Assembly (NCBI GenBank): GCA_963514095.1 | Contig: OY741277.1 | Span: 9,180,637-9,244,636, forward strand | Origin: Eutrigla gurnardus | Taxonomy: Eukaryota > Chordata > Actinopteri > Perciformes > Triglidae | DNA: 64,000 nt | Reading direction: 5' to 3' | Shown here: positions 12,380-24,639 of the stretch, in pieces | Layout of the letters: each line of letters begins with the position of its first letter | Position numbering within the stretch: the first letter of the stretch is position 1 | Made by a program: the position numbers and the translations under genes | The notes under the pieces: model-generated | Told to the model about the DNA's origin: nothing | What the model saw: the letters and a program-made list of their open reading frames with translations, nothing else | Databases searched by the model: none

Positions 12380-12700
12380 TCACGACTTATCTCGCAAGGT
12401 AATAAAACAAAATGTTCCCATGCGTGGGGCTTAGGCAAAAGGTATTTGCCTGAGGGGCAACAGTAATAAGCGCTGTATTGCTACACATTTACTCATGTAC
12501 TTCCTCAGTAGGTCATCTAGTGCTTTTGAATGATGTTAAACTTTGGTTAATGCAAGCTGATGCCTGACTGAGCGCCGTCAATGAAAAGCTGCTCTGTGAC
12601 GCTGAGCATGGGGGAATAGATACCCTTCACATCACAACACGAACAGTTACAGGTTAACACGAGTGCAAACACAAGGCTAGTGAGTGACTTAAGCGGTCGC
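12380..12700. promoter_or_regulatory. Enhancer-like complex noncoding block (candidate)
   Basis: Non-repetitive sequence with a palindromic TTGCC-N5-GGCAA at 12446-12460. The same site contains an AP-2-like GCCTGAGGGGC (12448-12458). Several CpGs lie further on, around 12570-12700. There is no coding signal. The functional call is inference from motifs and complexity only. Confidence 0.3.
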
Positions 12701-13662
12701 CATCTCTTTTCCTTTCAATTGAATGTCTTTCATTTATTGTGGTTTAAAGTAACATGTTGTATCAAGTTTCGCCAAATTCCCCAGTAGGGGCTCAAACACA
12801 TGCAAGCACAGACACATATTGGGGTTGTTAACGAGATTTGTTTTGCATTAGTCCGTTCTGACAGGGGGTATTTGTAATATAAAACTATTTAAGACTACCT
12901 GCTAACATCTGCTATTGATCTTAGCTGTGTGCCTCCCCCTTTGTTCCCAGCGTGAGCTGCTAATAACCTTATCAGCCATCTTTTAGTTTTAGCTCAGTCT
13001 GCTGTTTGTTGTTGGGGATTTCTTTCTCTTTTTTTTTTAAATGGTAGGGGGGAGTATTATCTTGCTAAATGCTGCAGGAACCATCTTCAGTGATTTCCTG
13101 CGGTGCTGCCTTGTGCTAAAAGGGCCTCAGAGGTCACTGGCCCTGGGCAGAAATTCTTTCAGTGTGACACCTCATGTGGGACTGGGAGAGATAAGCGAAG
13201 AGAGAGCGAGACTCACAGCTGAACAGAATTTGTAAAACAAACATTTCTCTGCACCGATTTGGAAGAATCGGATCAAATTGGCTTGATATAATTATCTAAT
13301 GCAACTGTGTAAATGTACACAATTTATGTAATTTTTCTCTAGTAACATAAAGGGCTTAAAATGCATAACAGAAAAAATATATTTACATAAAACATGTTCC
13401 ATTATTTATTTTCACATTTTCTTTTTTTTTTCTTTTTAATGAATTACATGCATTCACATTTTAGCCTAAGGTGTTCCTCATTTTATTTTTAAGCATGCTC
13501 ATCATCACCTGTCATGAGTCATCTGCCCTCTCGTTGTTAGGCGCTCTCTCACCTGTCTTCTCTGTCTCTTCACGATAAACAATCTAAATCTAATGAAGCG
13601 AAACTGCCATGCAAAATATGTAAAATTCAGCTAATTGTCTGTCTTCCAATTGATTGAAGGCT
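12701..13662. other. Anonymous noncoding sequence
   Basis: No gene is visible. It is AT-rich from about 13240 to 13500, with a T-rich run near 13420-13437. Confidence 0.5.
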
Positions 13663-13724
13663 AAGTGTGTGTGCGCATGTGTGTGTGCGTGCGTGCGCAC
13701 GTGTGTGTCTGTGTGTGTGTGTGT
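13663..13724 (+). repeat. Mixed (GT)n/(GC) microsatellite
   Basis: Alternating purine-pyrimidine tract in which GT units are mixed with GTGC, GCGC and CACG units. The composition favours left-handed DNA. Confidence 0.9.
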
Positions 13725-13844
13725 CGAGTCTCCCCTACAGAGAGAGCTGCTGTCTGCTGACAGACATGGCCTGCTGCTAAAGCCATTGCAATAATCATAA
13801 AGATTAGGTTAACAGTGGGAAACGGCCAGCAAAGACAAGTGTTC

Positions 13845-13905
13845 ACAGTGGGCTGTTATTTTTGCAATGGTACAGTAGTCACAAAAAAATAACAACCTGC
13901 AACTG
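13845..13905. repeat. Short hairpin related to the 16.1-kb foldback
   Basis: A perfect 10-bp stem (TGTTATTTTT at 13854-13863 with AAAAATAACA at 13885-13894) encloses a loop. The stem end and loop read TTTTTGCAATGGTACAGTAG. A near match, TTTTTGCAATAGTACATTAG, forms the centre of the foldback at 16041-16160. This may be an older, shorter copy of the same small foldback element. Confidence 0.35.
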
Positions 13906-15350
13906 GAGGCTCACATGCTGTTTTAGACATAACCAGAGAGCTTATAACCTGTCACTGTATAAAGAGATTGCATTGAAACAGATTAACATTACTCACAATA
14001 ATAATAAAAGATGATGAAGACAAAATGACAATCGGGTTCAGAGAACATTGAATATTTTTTTTTTTTTTTTTAAATAAAGAAATAATCAGCTAAAACAATG
14101 TAATTACTGCAGTGGATTACATTAATGAATTTTGCAGTTTTAATAGACGGGATGCATTTTCAGGTAAATGTCTCCAAAGTCGTTCATGTCGTTGCACATG
14201 GACTCAGACATTGTGAGACAATCAAAGGAAAATGGTATAGTGTTGTAGCTCTGTAGTAGCTGTAACCGCTCTCAAAACACGACACTGAGAAACTTGTCAT
14301 GCAAATGTGCGTGACAGATCTCTTCATAGAGAGAAGAGAACAAAGTCACAAACAATACAATGCTTACCAGAAACAAAACTTGTGAAGATGACATTCTGTC
14401 ACTAATTGAATCTGATGGCGGGACAGAAATAGAGAAATGTTGTTCATTTGTTATACAAAAACAAAATTTCATTATACATAATTCACTTTACGCACATTTT
14501 GTTATTGCAACTCACACTGTACGACTCTCTGAATTATCATTCTGAATATGCAAGAGCTTTTAATAATTTAACATGCCAGTGTTTATTTTCAACATGCCAC
14601 AGTTGAAATGAATTTGTTTGAATTTTGTCTCAGTTTTGTTTATTTCCTCTTTTGATATTGCATGTTTTCTCCCCCTCTTAGAAAGTGTGCCATTTGAAGA
14701 AACTGTTTTTCGATCCTCAAATAAACCGACGTGCCTCTCGAGATAGAAATCAGAACACATTTGGCTCACAAATGCTAAGAATCTCTCTTCATTATTAACA
14801 AACACATTTTACCGCCTTCAAAGCTTTACATCGACTACAAGAAAAAGGGGCATTGAATGTGTCTACGTTGGTGTTGCCTCATCTAAAGACTTTGCTCATA
14901 TCTCTTCGATCACTCGCCCCATTTATTTTTTCTGGAAAATTTTATCTCTTGCTCCTGTTATAGGCTTTAGGTCCAGCGTGCGTCCAGAAGCTTTCTGACT
15001 GTTATGCATCCGACAAAAAACCTCAGCGAGTCACCAAACAACAGAAGCCGTATTATTCTTCCCCTTTACACCGCCTGCTTTGCTTGCGATAACATCTAGC
15101 GCTGATAGCGTTTGACTCGTAAGTTACAGACACCAACCTCGAAAGGGGCTTGCCACATTTTACGCATACATACGTACTGTAGTCTCTCCTTTCTATCACT
15201 CACTTTTCCTTTCAAATAAAAAAAGAAAAAGCAGACACAGGCTTGATAGCATCTACCAGCCACAGCTGGGGCTTTGCCCGTGTTAGCAGGAGGCCACATT
15301 TGTTTCCTGAGAAGTCAGATGGGAGGTACCACAATACCGATGCTTGGACT
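13906..15350. other. Anonymous noncoding sequence
   Basis: No gene is visible. A poly(T) tract lies at about 14055-14070. The rest is AT-rich, without repeats I recognise. Confidence 0.5.
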
Positions 15351-15352
15351 GT

Positions 15353-15412
<60 letters not shown>
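15351..15412 (+). repeat. (GT)n microsatellite
   Basis: About 30 GT units with one interruption near 15359. Confidence 0.97.
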
Positions 15413-15414
<2 letters not shown>

Positions 15415-16040
15415 ATTCCGCTGTAAGGCCAAGGTTTTGAAAACAAAACCGAGCAAAACAAAGTAGCAACATGCTAAATCTTTTCTCTTATCTCTGTTCA
15501 TGAAACCTTCCAGGCATTTTTTTTCCATTCCAGCTATTGATCATTATCAGCCATGAACCCTACATAACAGATTATTTCCCCCAAAATAAAGCAACTTGCT
15601 TCTTCTCACAGGAGTTGCAGTTTTAAACGATGGTATGGATGAATCACACACCAAATCTCCATATTCACATCAAATTCCAACTGATACAATGATAGGCATT
15701 ATCTTCATTTAATCAGATGAGTCGATTCAGGCCACTTTGATTGTGCTTGATAAAAAGAATCAAAGCATGGAAATTGAAAGATTTCAAACTGTGCTCTTTC
15801 AGAGTTGGGCATAAAAAAACTTATCTGCACTTCTTTTTAACTGTGGATATAGTGACATCTACTTAATTTGCATGTTAAAACAAGTGTTGTAGTTTATTGG
15901 GGCATATCAATGAAGTGAGTTAATTTTGAATTATTTACCAGCATACAGTAAAAAATACAACTTTTTTTTGTTTGTGGTGAAAGCTTTCCTCGGAGAAAGC
16001 TGAAGACATTTTAAAAGGTGTAAAACTGTTTGGCTGAAGA
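15413..16040. other. Anonymous AT-rich noncoding sequence
   Basis: Nothing recognisable beyond AT-rich sequence. No exon signals are supported. Confidence 0.5.
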
Positions 16041-16160
16041 GTGAGTTTTTCTTATATTATATCTAGTATTTGGGCACATGGTGCTACTGTTTTTGCAATA
16101 GTACATTAGAAGAAAACAGTCTCTTGTGCCCAAAGACTAAATATATTTTAATAAGAAAAT
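16041..16160. repeat. Imperfect foldback (MITE-like or pre-miRNA-like)
   Basis: Two arms can pair over about 50 nt. The core stem is AGTATTTGGGCACA (16065-16078) with TGTGCCCAAAGACT (16125-16138), with one mismatch. A 7/4-nt internal loop follows. An 8-bp ACTGTTTT/AAAACAGT stem (16086-16093 with 16113-16120) closes a 19-nt loop. Outside the core the pairing continues imperfectly to TTTTCTTAT/ATAAGAAAA. The arms match no microRNA I know, so a small nonautonomous foldback transposon is the simpler reading. Confidence 0.5.
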
Positions 16161-16992
16161 GGCTTTTATCTCAGAAACGACATTCAAATACTTGGTCTAT
16201 TAATTCATAACAAGTAGAATATTAAAGATATGCACACAAAAAAATAAGTCATATGGAAAACAATAATGTTACTGTCTTCCAAATGTCTCAAAAATCCTGA
16301 CTTTGACTGATGAAAGTATAATTTTTCATGTGACATAAATACTTCATAGTTTCCATTACATACTTACAGAGAGTATGCTTTACTATATTCCAAGAGTTTA
16401 TACCAATCAGGCAAAATGTTGTGCCATTACTCCTTACCATATCATAGTTGTGGGCACAATGTAAGGAAATGCTAATTCACTTTCTCATCATAGCATACCA
16501 GAATACAGATTAATTATTTTTCTGTATCTTCTCGATCTTGTATTGCATCTTCATAAGTAAAATAAGCAGTTCCAACATAACAGTGCAAAACATCTATGCT
16601 ATTGAAACTAATGCAAACTGAGTGATTCTTAGACAGAATGATACCATACATAGGGATTATTGTTGTATTTGTTAAAGACTAGTCGAGTCAGCCTTTTAAG
16701 TTTATTAATAGCCTTTTAGTCCGAAACAGGCATGTGTCCATGACAGACACTCTGTATAATACAGCGGAGGACAGGCGTGCTACTCGTTTACAGCTGCCAT
16801 CATATTGGAGGCTACGGATCTACAGTGCGGTGAAATGGTCATGACGGTAGGTTGTGAGAGTTAGTATGGATTTGCTGTCAGTTGGTTGTGCACTCCTCCT
16901 GGCCGTGACTGACTGATGGGTTGAGGCCTCAGGTAGGAAGCAGGAAGACAGGCTGGAGTTAAGCACTGCTTACTGGCTCGCTTGTGGGACAT

Positions 16993-16993
<1 letters not shown>
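16161..16993. other. Anonymous AT-rich noncoding sequence
   Basis: No gene is visible. The last 200 bases are less AT-rich. Confidence 0.5.

Positions 16994-17060
<67 letters not shown>
16994..17060 (+). repeat. (TC)n microsatellite
   Basis: Long CT tract with a single G interruption near 17050. It generates an arginine/glutamate repeat in the 155-codon minus-strand frame at 16861-17328, which is therefore rejected as a gene. Confidence 0.97.
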
Positions 17061-17061
<1 letters not shown>

Positions 17062-17195
17062 TTCTGTCCTCCTCACACACACACAACCCTCCACCCCATT
17101 GTGTGTACTCACAGATGGATGAACACACATAAGTAAGTGTGCACATGCGCACATGAGATTATATGCAAAAGCTTGTGCATGCGTCAGACCCGAGT

Positions 17196-17217
17196 GCACA
17201 CACACACACACACACAG
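17196..17217 (+). repeat. (CA)n microsatellite
   Basis: Short CA tract. It is one of the few CA-oriented tracts on the + strand of this window. Confidence 0.95.
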
Positions 17218-18899
17218 ACGTAGACACACCAACGCTTCATGATGACATGATGGATTGCCGGTGTCAGTGTCAGAACAGTCAGAATCAACCCGGTGCTGAT
17301 AAGGTGCACCAGACCAGACCCTCCCCACCCACCACCAATCCAGCCTAATAGCTCTCTTCCTTTTTTTACCCTGCGCTCAACCTGTGTGTGAGGAAGCGGG
17401 TGTTTGTGCGAGTGTTACCATTTTTCTGTGTATTCGTGGGTTTATGTGTCTGGGAAAGTGGGTGGCGGAGTGCACAGTATGAGCTTGCATGTTGCTTTGT
17501 ATATAAAGTTAATACACATGAGTATGCATCTGCATGCCCGCATCACTTATCGAAACAGAGGGCTGAATTGAGTACCTGCAGCAGCTTGCCACCTGTCGTT
17601 TGTTATCCATCACATGACGAGACACCCCGGCTTCAGTTATTGATGATATTTATGGTAAATCCACTTCTATCACCAAAGTGATAGCGAGCTGATACTGTGA
17701 ATGAGGAAATGGGGATGGCGTTGAATCTACTCAATTACTTTTATGAATCGCTTCTTCAAAACGTCATGGTTTGACTGTTTATCTTTGCCGATGGGCTTGA
17801 CAAAGCAGTCAGCCACGGCTATATACTTCCTCACACAGTGAAGTTAAAATCAACGTGGGTTCAGTCTATACGTGAGCAATGTTAGCTTTAACACCGCTCG
17901 ACCATTGGGTGGTTGAATAACAAAAAAACAACCTAAGATTGGCTTCCAGCTTTGCCACGAGTTCAAATGGGGGCACCTCTGTAAACAAAGCAAGTGAGCT
18001 TGTTTGGTATTGTGTTCTCATTTGCCCAATTAGACCAGCAACACTGTGCTCTCCCTAGGTGCTAACGCGCTAAATGCGAAATTACACCATAAAGATAAGG
18101 GAGTGTCGGAGGATGTTTAGGGTCTCAGAGTAGTGCTTTCAGCACGACTGCTCAACACAGCCTGAGTAGAATTAATGAACCCTCTGTGGCGGGTTGCTGA
18201 TGCATTTTTAAACAGCTCCTTTTCATTCTTGCAATGACATTTTGATTGTATTTGTTTCAGCAATATCTGCATGAGAGCGAGTGAGGAAGACAGACAGAGA
18301 GAGAGAGAGAAAGACTGATAGAGCACAACCCCTAAAAATAAATACATCACTGTTCTGCCAAAGTGACTCTGACATGGGTTGTACAGACAGATATCACATT
18401 TAATATGAGGGGAGAAATAATGGGTTTTGCAGCAAACTGTAATTTGATAGCAACCGATTCTTAATACTGTGAATGTGGTGTCATGAATTCTAAGAGCCGA
18501 TGCACACGCCGCCTCTTACTGACGCAAAATGAGTACATACTTTCATTCATAGGGATTGTAATGCAAACGTATTATGGGGAGATTTAATTGTGTGCATGTG
18601 TGTGTGTTTGTGTGTGTGCCATGATCAATTCAATAGTGTCTACGAACTGATCACAATTATTTCTTACATCTCTGGAGACGTATTAATAATACAGGGTAGA
18701 TTTGGAGCGTAGATTTGGATGTGAAGAGCAGGGCAACCGAGCACTTTAATGACTTATACAATTAGTAGCCTTAGCGAAAGCATTTCTAGAATAATACTGT
18801 GTTACCCTGATATTTGAATAGACGAGTGCCCTGAGAGAGAGGGGGGGGGCTAAGGTCACTGATATTGCAAGGCACCATAGGATAATAAGCACCACAATC
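17218..18899. other. Anonymous noncoding sequence
   Basis: No gene is visible. Small items are a (GA)n at 18297-18310, a GT-rich run at 18595-18619 and a G run near 18841-18849. Confidence 0.5.
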
Positions 18900-19420
18900 T
18901 CTGGTTACACATTGTTTTTAAATTCTTTTAATTGCATCTTCCCAGCTCTCATCAGGGGTGGCGACCCAAGAAGTGGGGTACGAGGTCACCCTCTCTAGCA
19001 GCAGCCTTTGAAGCCCGGGCGCCTACCGCTCTCTCCCTCTCCCCACCACTTTGCGTGGCCTTGAATTGCAAATTGTTTTAAAACATGCATAATGAGCGCG
19101 GTGGCAAAATGTTGAGGCTCTTTGTCTTTCCCTCACTCAGCCTTTAGCACAACTAAATGAGTTAAGATTGCTCTATTGAATTACAAACGATTATTTTACT
19201 CACTCCTACCCAGGCGCATGCATAATGAAAGAGGGGAAGGGAGATGGAGCAGAAGCTCCAGTGATTGTGACTGCGTGGACTGTGAACCGAAGACATGTTC
19301 CTCTCCATACAAAATGATGATTTTAATGATGCTACCTGAGGTTATTGTGAAGTAAACTGTCAGCGAATGTGAGTAATTATAAGCAGGAGGAAAGTTTTCA
19401 TATTGGCAGATGATATATTG
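18900..19420. promoter_or_regulatory. Enhancer-like complex noncoding block (candidate)
   Basis: Motif-dense, non-repetitive sequence. It has two TGCATAATGA-type words (GCATAATGAGCGCG near 19087 and GCATAATGAAAG near 19219), TTGAATTACAAACG near 19178, and a CpG-containing stretch at 18960-19030. There is no coding potential. This is the kind of AT/GC-mixed sequence typical of deeply conserved noncoding elements, but conservation cannot be shown from one genome. Confidence 0.3.
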
Positions 19421-19684
19421 CCGCCTCTGTCTTTGATAGTCAGCTACCCATGCATATACAGATCCTTTGTCTTTGTTGTTAAAATACAGCCAGATTGTCT
19501 TTCTCGGGTTCTGTCAAACAATATGTTTAACAAGCGTATTTAAGTGTGTTTAGGCTAAACACAGCTCATGTGTTCAGCATGCTGTCATATGCCACTAAAA
19601 CAATAACGTGTCTTAGTTGTGGCCTAAATGATTTAGTACTGTCAATTAATTTATTTTTCCTACTGAAACTCTAATCAGACACAA

Positions 19685-19821
19685 GGTGTGGTGGCTCAAC
19701 AGGTCAGGATTCATACCATTCAACAACCTGGGGCTGAAGATCAACCTCCAAGCAGTTGTTGCTTTCCTCTCCTGTCTATGATATTGCATTCTGGTTTGTA
19801 TTAAAAAACAAACAAACAAAA
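19685..19821 (+). repeat. Degraded tRNA-derived SINE (probable)
   Basis: A polymerase III A-box match, TGGCTCAACAGG, lies at 19692-19703. About 40 bp later there is a weak B-box-like GGGCTGAAGATCAACC. Then come a pyrimidine 'tttcctctcctgtctatga' segment and an A-rich tail, TTAAAAAACAAACAAACAAA (19801-19820). That order is usual for fish tRNA SINEs. The B box is too diverged to be active. Confidence 0.5.
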
Positions 19822-19849
19822 GGCAACTGAACACCTCATGCACACCTCA

Positions 19850-20389
19850 CCTCCAGAGCATCCTGGAAGGGTTCCACGGCAGAAAAAAATCCAACAATTG
19901 AATAGTTGGCTGATGGACAAGTTGTAGGCTATCAAGCTGTTAGTCACCACCTACATTCAAGTAGTTGCTCGCAGCGTCAGTGATTGCTGTAAGGCGTTGT
20001 GCAATCTCCATAAAGAAATCACTGAGTTCTTTGTTCCAAATACATGTTATAAAAATGAAACACAGTATTAAGTTGTCAATCTAATTTAATTTAGTATGTA
20101 TATCAGCTTAGCACTCCAACAGGGGTCTGCTTATAAACATTTCTAAGAGTTAAATCACAGTGTGATATGGTTGTGTCTCCAGGAGTTGAACCAAACATTA
20201 TGGAACTAATCATGCAGTCTGAACACTTCAAATCTGTTGTTAAAAGGCAGACTGTAGCAAACACTCTTACAGAAACATGTGATCCTCTGCCCTGGATGCA
20301 TTTTTGCGCCATGATCACTTTATCAGGGTATCTGGAAAAAAAATGTGTATACCAGCCGCCCCGCTGTGCGGTATGAAAATCCAATAAGA
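19850..20389. other. Anonymous noncoding sequence
   Basis: No gene is visible. A 93-codon minus-strand frame (20103-20384) shows no recognisable domain. Confidence 0.5.
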
Positions 20390-20945
20390 GATGCCTTCAG
20401 TGCTAAACCGAACATTTCAATTCACCCGAACAGACCACTCAAGTAATCACTCATTTACGGAGCTTGCAGATTTATCAATAACTGCCTCGAACCGCGACAC
20501 GAGCCAAGAGGTCAAACCTCCGCCACTGCAACTGTATTGTCTCCTCTCCGATTTTCTAAATCTAGAGTCACATTGTCCCGCCGCTATCAACGGCTGACTC
20601 GACACTCCCTTTGACACCTACACAGTGGACATGATGGCTACACGCCATCCTGAGAAGCGATTAAACTCGTCTTTAGGAGAGCCGCGGTGACATCATCGGT
20701 GGTTCAAAAGCCAGCTCCACACTCCAAAAAAAAAGAGCATTAGAATGCATTTCATGCTTGGGCTCACTGAAAAGTGCAGAGCTGAAATTTACACCTTATT
20801 TGATGTCTGTCTCCCTGCTGTTAATTGGTAAAAGGATCCCTGACCCTTTTGATCTCCTCCACAATCCCCTAAATGCCCAAGTCTGCTAAACTGTTCGGCA
20901 GGAGATATACCCTGCAGTTGCCCGGCAATGTAAAGACTCATTCTC
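20390..20945. promoter_or_regulatory. Enhancer-like complex noncoding block (candidate)
   Basis: Non-repetitive sequence with many CpGs at 20460-20700. A quieter AT/GC-mixed stretch at 20740-20945 carries GTTAATTGG and CCCTTTTGATCTCC (TCF-like). No exon is supported. It could be one or two separate elements. Confidence 0.28.
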
Positions 20946-22413
20946 TCTCACTCTTCACTGCTCCCACCCCTTGCTTTTTTTTTTTCTTACTCCATCCTTT
21001 TCGGCTTTCTTGCCTTTGGTTTACGTCCAGGCTGTGGCGAAATAAGAGATGACAGTTGTTACAGATATGCCAGTTTAATTACTTGTCAGCTTATAGCCCG
21101 TATCTCTGCTGCCCAACGCTGAAGCTTAACTTTTTCTAGTAGCTTAAAGCATGACCAGCCTCCAGTGCTTTAGTATTTAGCCATAAAACCCAGGAAATCT
21201 GAAAGATAAAAAAAAAAAAAAAAAATACACGAACAGCTTTTCTAATTTTATGGGGGAAGAGTGGGCAGTTTTCTGTCACTGTTGGAATTGGCTTTCTCTC
21301 TGTGTTCCCCTCTGTGCAGTAGTGACAGAAGAAGAGGGGCAAAGAGAGAGAGTCTTGTAGAGAATGAAATTACATCACATGAAGGGGTGCATTGGTGTAG
21401 GATAAGCAGAACGTTTCTTATGGCTTGTGTGCCACTGTTGACACTTTTAAGTCGCTTTGCAAATTGATAGATGTGCTCGAGCCTTTTTTCCCCCTTTCTT
21501 TCTTTTGGAGGAGGGCCATCCCAGACTCTCAAATCCAGTTAAGGGTAGTTGGAAAACACAGCTGCTTACTTTGCAAGCTTCCCTACTTTGGCCACGGTGA
21601 CTGCATGGTGGCTGTTATCTGCAGGTGTACGCAGAGTGTACTTATAAAATTGAGCATGCTTTGAATATGGGAATTAAAAAATGGAAATAAAGATGTATAT
21701 ACTGGAGGAGTCAAATGTGCATTAATGTGGATTATGACACAATCTATTCATAAATGCGTGATTGAACTGCAGATTAAATGTAGTGGGAAGCAAAGCCAAA
21801 TGAAAAAAAAAAATGCAATCAACAGTTCTGCTGAAAGCCTTTCCAGACCTCGGGAAGAAGACGTGTGTTTTGTCGACTAATTCAACACGCATTCAACATA
21901 CCTCAATACCAAATCCTTTAAGTGGTTCAAATTTGTCTGTTTCTCCCCGTCTGACCATGTCATTGCCTTAAACTATCATAGAAAACAAAATAAATACTCA
22001 TCAAATACAACCCATGGCCTATTTGTAGCTAAAGAAATGAGCGACCGAACACATGTAAGTCTCTACATTTTGTATGGTTAAGAATGACAATGCCGTTGTC
22101 AAACATTGTTATACGTTTGCTTTGAGTGTCATTTTGTTACACATAACGGTAGTTTTGAGGGGTGTATTTTTTGTAGTAAATGGAATAGAATTTGTCAGAG
22201 CCACACAGGGACAGGGATGGATGGCAGCGAGCAAAAAGAGCAGCAGAGCTTTGGACACACGCCTGCTTAGGGCCCATTGTTCAGGGTTCCCTCAGTGTTT
22301 ATCCCTGGCTTCGTCTCCCACCATGATACATACTTTTCATTGAAGCAAAACAGATTATTTGTTACCATAGTTTCAGCATTGCTTAGTTTTACAGCAAAGC
22401 ATAATAGGTTTAA

Positions 22414-22415
<2 letters not shown>
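20946..22415. other. Anonymous noncoding sequence
   Basis: No gene is visible. Poly(A) lies at about 21209-21226 and an A-rich run near 21803-21813. Confidence 0.5.
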
Positions 22416-22495
<80 letters not shown>

Positions 22496-22499
22496 GGGG
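22416..22499 (+). repeat. (GT)n microsatellite fused to poly(G)
   Basis: About 32 GT units (22416-22479) lead directly into 21 consecutive G (22479-22499). The length of the G run may be unreliable in assemblies. Confidence 0.95.
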
Positions 22500-23139
22500 T
22501 AGTGAATAAAAGCCTCCTTCTGGAATAGAAAAATATAACAGATTACCTGTTCTTTTCATCACTGATGATCACATTGTTAGTGCCTGGCAGAAGCTTTGTG
22601 TTTCTACATAGTCAATCTCTCAGGAATCTGAGTGCTTTTTCCTCGTGATTTGGAGTGTCATGTCCATGATATGAATTTGTATGAAAAAAGATTCATGTTG
22701 GAGGGAAAGGATATGTTGTGTACACCAACACACTCTGTGTGAATTATGTCATAATTTACATTGGGCTGGTCATTATTGTTCCTAATGTAATTTTAAAGTA
22801 CACGCGATATCATAGTAGATGTGAATATCTTTCTTACAGCTACGCTGCACTTTGCCAACATCAGAGAGTTGGAATTGGCATGTCGGAAAATGCTGCACGT
22901 TTACTTTAAATTGAATTGTGTAAGTAATTGGACAACTAGAATCTACGGAGTTAAATCCCTTCCACCGTCCCGAACACAGCCCTGTCGAACTGTATGTATT
23001 ACATTGTCACATAGAAGCGCATTGTCACATTACCCTCATGCTTCATTCTACCTCCGCTGTGCTGTAACTACTTCAGTGTTAGCCTACAAATCGTGCTGAT
23101 GATCACCCCGCATCGCTGAGCAGTAAGGTTTTTATACAT
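22500..23139. other. Anonymous noncoding sequence
   Basis: No gene is visible. Open frames of 63-92 codons lack recognisable features. Confidence 0.5.
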
Positions 23140-23560
23140 AGTAGTAATGGCATTATTTTATGGCCATCATTCCAATGGCTTTTAGAATGGATCATAAAGC
23201 AAAACAGTTTGCAGTTCTCTCACAGACCCTCCCGCTTCATAATGAAAAGCCGAGATCAGCTGACTGCTAACTCTATTTACAAGCTCACATAATTCCATTG
23301 TGGCAGCGCTATCAGAGTAAATACGCTTAGCCCAGTGATGCATACCCGCGTAGAAAACGAAAAGCAAGATGAGATAGAGGTCACATGACTGCAGCAACAC
23401 CTTTTAAAACACTTAATGTGCCTTAGCTGATGTCCAAAGCATGTAGGTTATTACCACAGTTGTGTGAAAGCTAATTAATGGATAATTTGAATGATATCCA
23501 AGATGCCTGGCTCGCACAGTCGGTGGCTTTGACCTTCGCAAACCTGATCATTTCTCACCC
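23140..23560. promoter_or_regulatory. Enhancer-like complex noncoding block (candidate)
   Basis: Complex sequence with AGCTAATTAATGG near 23470 (paired homeodomain half-sites), a CTTTGACC at 23527-23534 (TCF-like) and GATCAGCTGACTGC near 23253 (E-box). A poly(T) tract (23572-23591) begins just after the block. There is no coding potential. Confidence 0.3.
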
Positions 23561-24032
23561 AGACCCCCTGATTTTTTTTTTTTTTTTTTTTCACCAAAGC
23601 ATCAGTATGATGTCTGCTTATTTTGTATGATGGGACTTAAATTGAAATTCTGCCTTGAAGGGCAATATTAAAAGGGGTAGTCATCTGTGAAGACTGGTAA
23701 AGTCTCGTATTACGATTGAATATGAAAGCTTTATCTTCCCTCACATATTTCATAAAAAATGAAGATGCTTCACGGAGAAGAAAAAAATATCACCCTTGAA
23801 TACTGACAACTGGGTTCAGTTAATGGATTAATTGAATTACCCATCGACTGTATAAACCACAGCTCTCTTTTTTAAAGCTACAATTTGAAACCAATGTGGT
23901 GTTACATTTAATGAAGATCAGCACAAACAAGGTGTAGCCTCATAAATCTAATGGACATATAAGAAAGACTGGACCCAGTAAATTGAGACCAGAGCACACA
24001 CTCAGGGATGCTCTTTCTCTTTCCAGTGAGTG

Positions 24033-24086
24033 AGTGTGTGTGTGTGTGTGTGTGTGGGTGGGGAGGGGGGGGGGGGGGGTGGGGGG
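24033..24086 (+). repeat. (GT)n followed by poly(G)
   Basis: A GT tract (24033-24056) runs into G-rich sequence with a 15-G run (24065-24079) and a 6-G run (24081-24086). The layout mirrors the tract at 22416-22499. Confidence 0.93.
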
Positions 24087-24089
24087 AGA

Positions 24090-24639
24090 TATCTTTTAAT
24101 ATCGCTCCAAGCAAAGATATCCCATTTAGACATCGTTCAAACAGTTATTAACAGTATTGATTTATGTTTGAGTGATTGGAAGCCAGGGGAGGCAGATGAA
24201 GTCAACTATCATGACCTCTCGCCTGAGGACGGAAACTGCCTGACACCGATCACGACTGTCTCACGCGTGAAACCGCTCCTGCCCGTGACATCTGAGATTG
24301 CAGGATACCGGGCCTACAGTGGTGATAACCGTGTGTATGATATTGAACTCAGACTTTACACTTGCTTTCAAAACACATTGCTCTTTGTTGAAATATATCT
24401 GCTGTCACCGCACTCGCACGGGCGTTTCGGAGACAAAGAAGACGGGCGTTTGTCTCACAACCACAACCAGGACATATTCAATATAATTCTCTGATGCGTT
24501 ATGATTCATGAGCAAGATTTTTGTTTTGATTTTAATTAAATTTTCTAAGTTGGCTGAATGATAGTTGCAGCACGTTTGGATGTTTTTTTTCTCGGTGCAA
24601 CAATATTGTGAGTATATGCTTACAAACACAATCTGTGCC
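24090..24639. other. Noncoding sequence with a CpG-containing stretch
   Basis: CpGs cluster at 24220-24450. An open frame of 154 codons (24030-24494) begins inside the GT/G tract, and its non-repetitive part resembles no known protein. I do not call it a gene. Confidence 0.4.

Noticed and set aside
16861..17328. 155-codon open frame on the - strand
   Set aside because: Its centre is an arginine/glutamate repeat from the (TC)n tract, and the flanks resemble nothing known.
24030..24494. 154-codon frame on the + strand
   Set aside because: Starts inside a GT/G tract. The remainder is unlike any protein I know.
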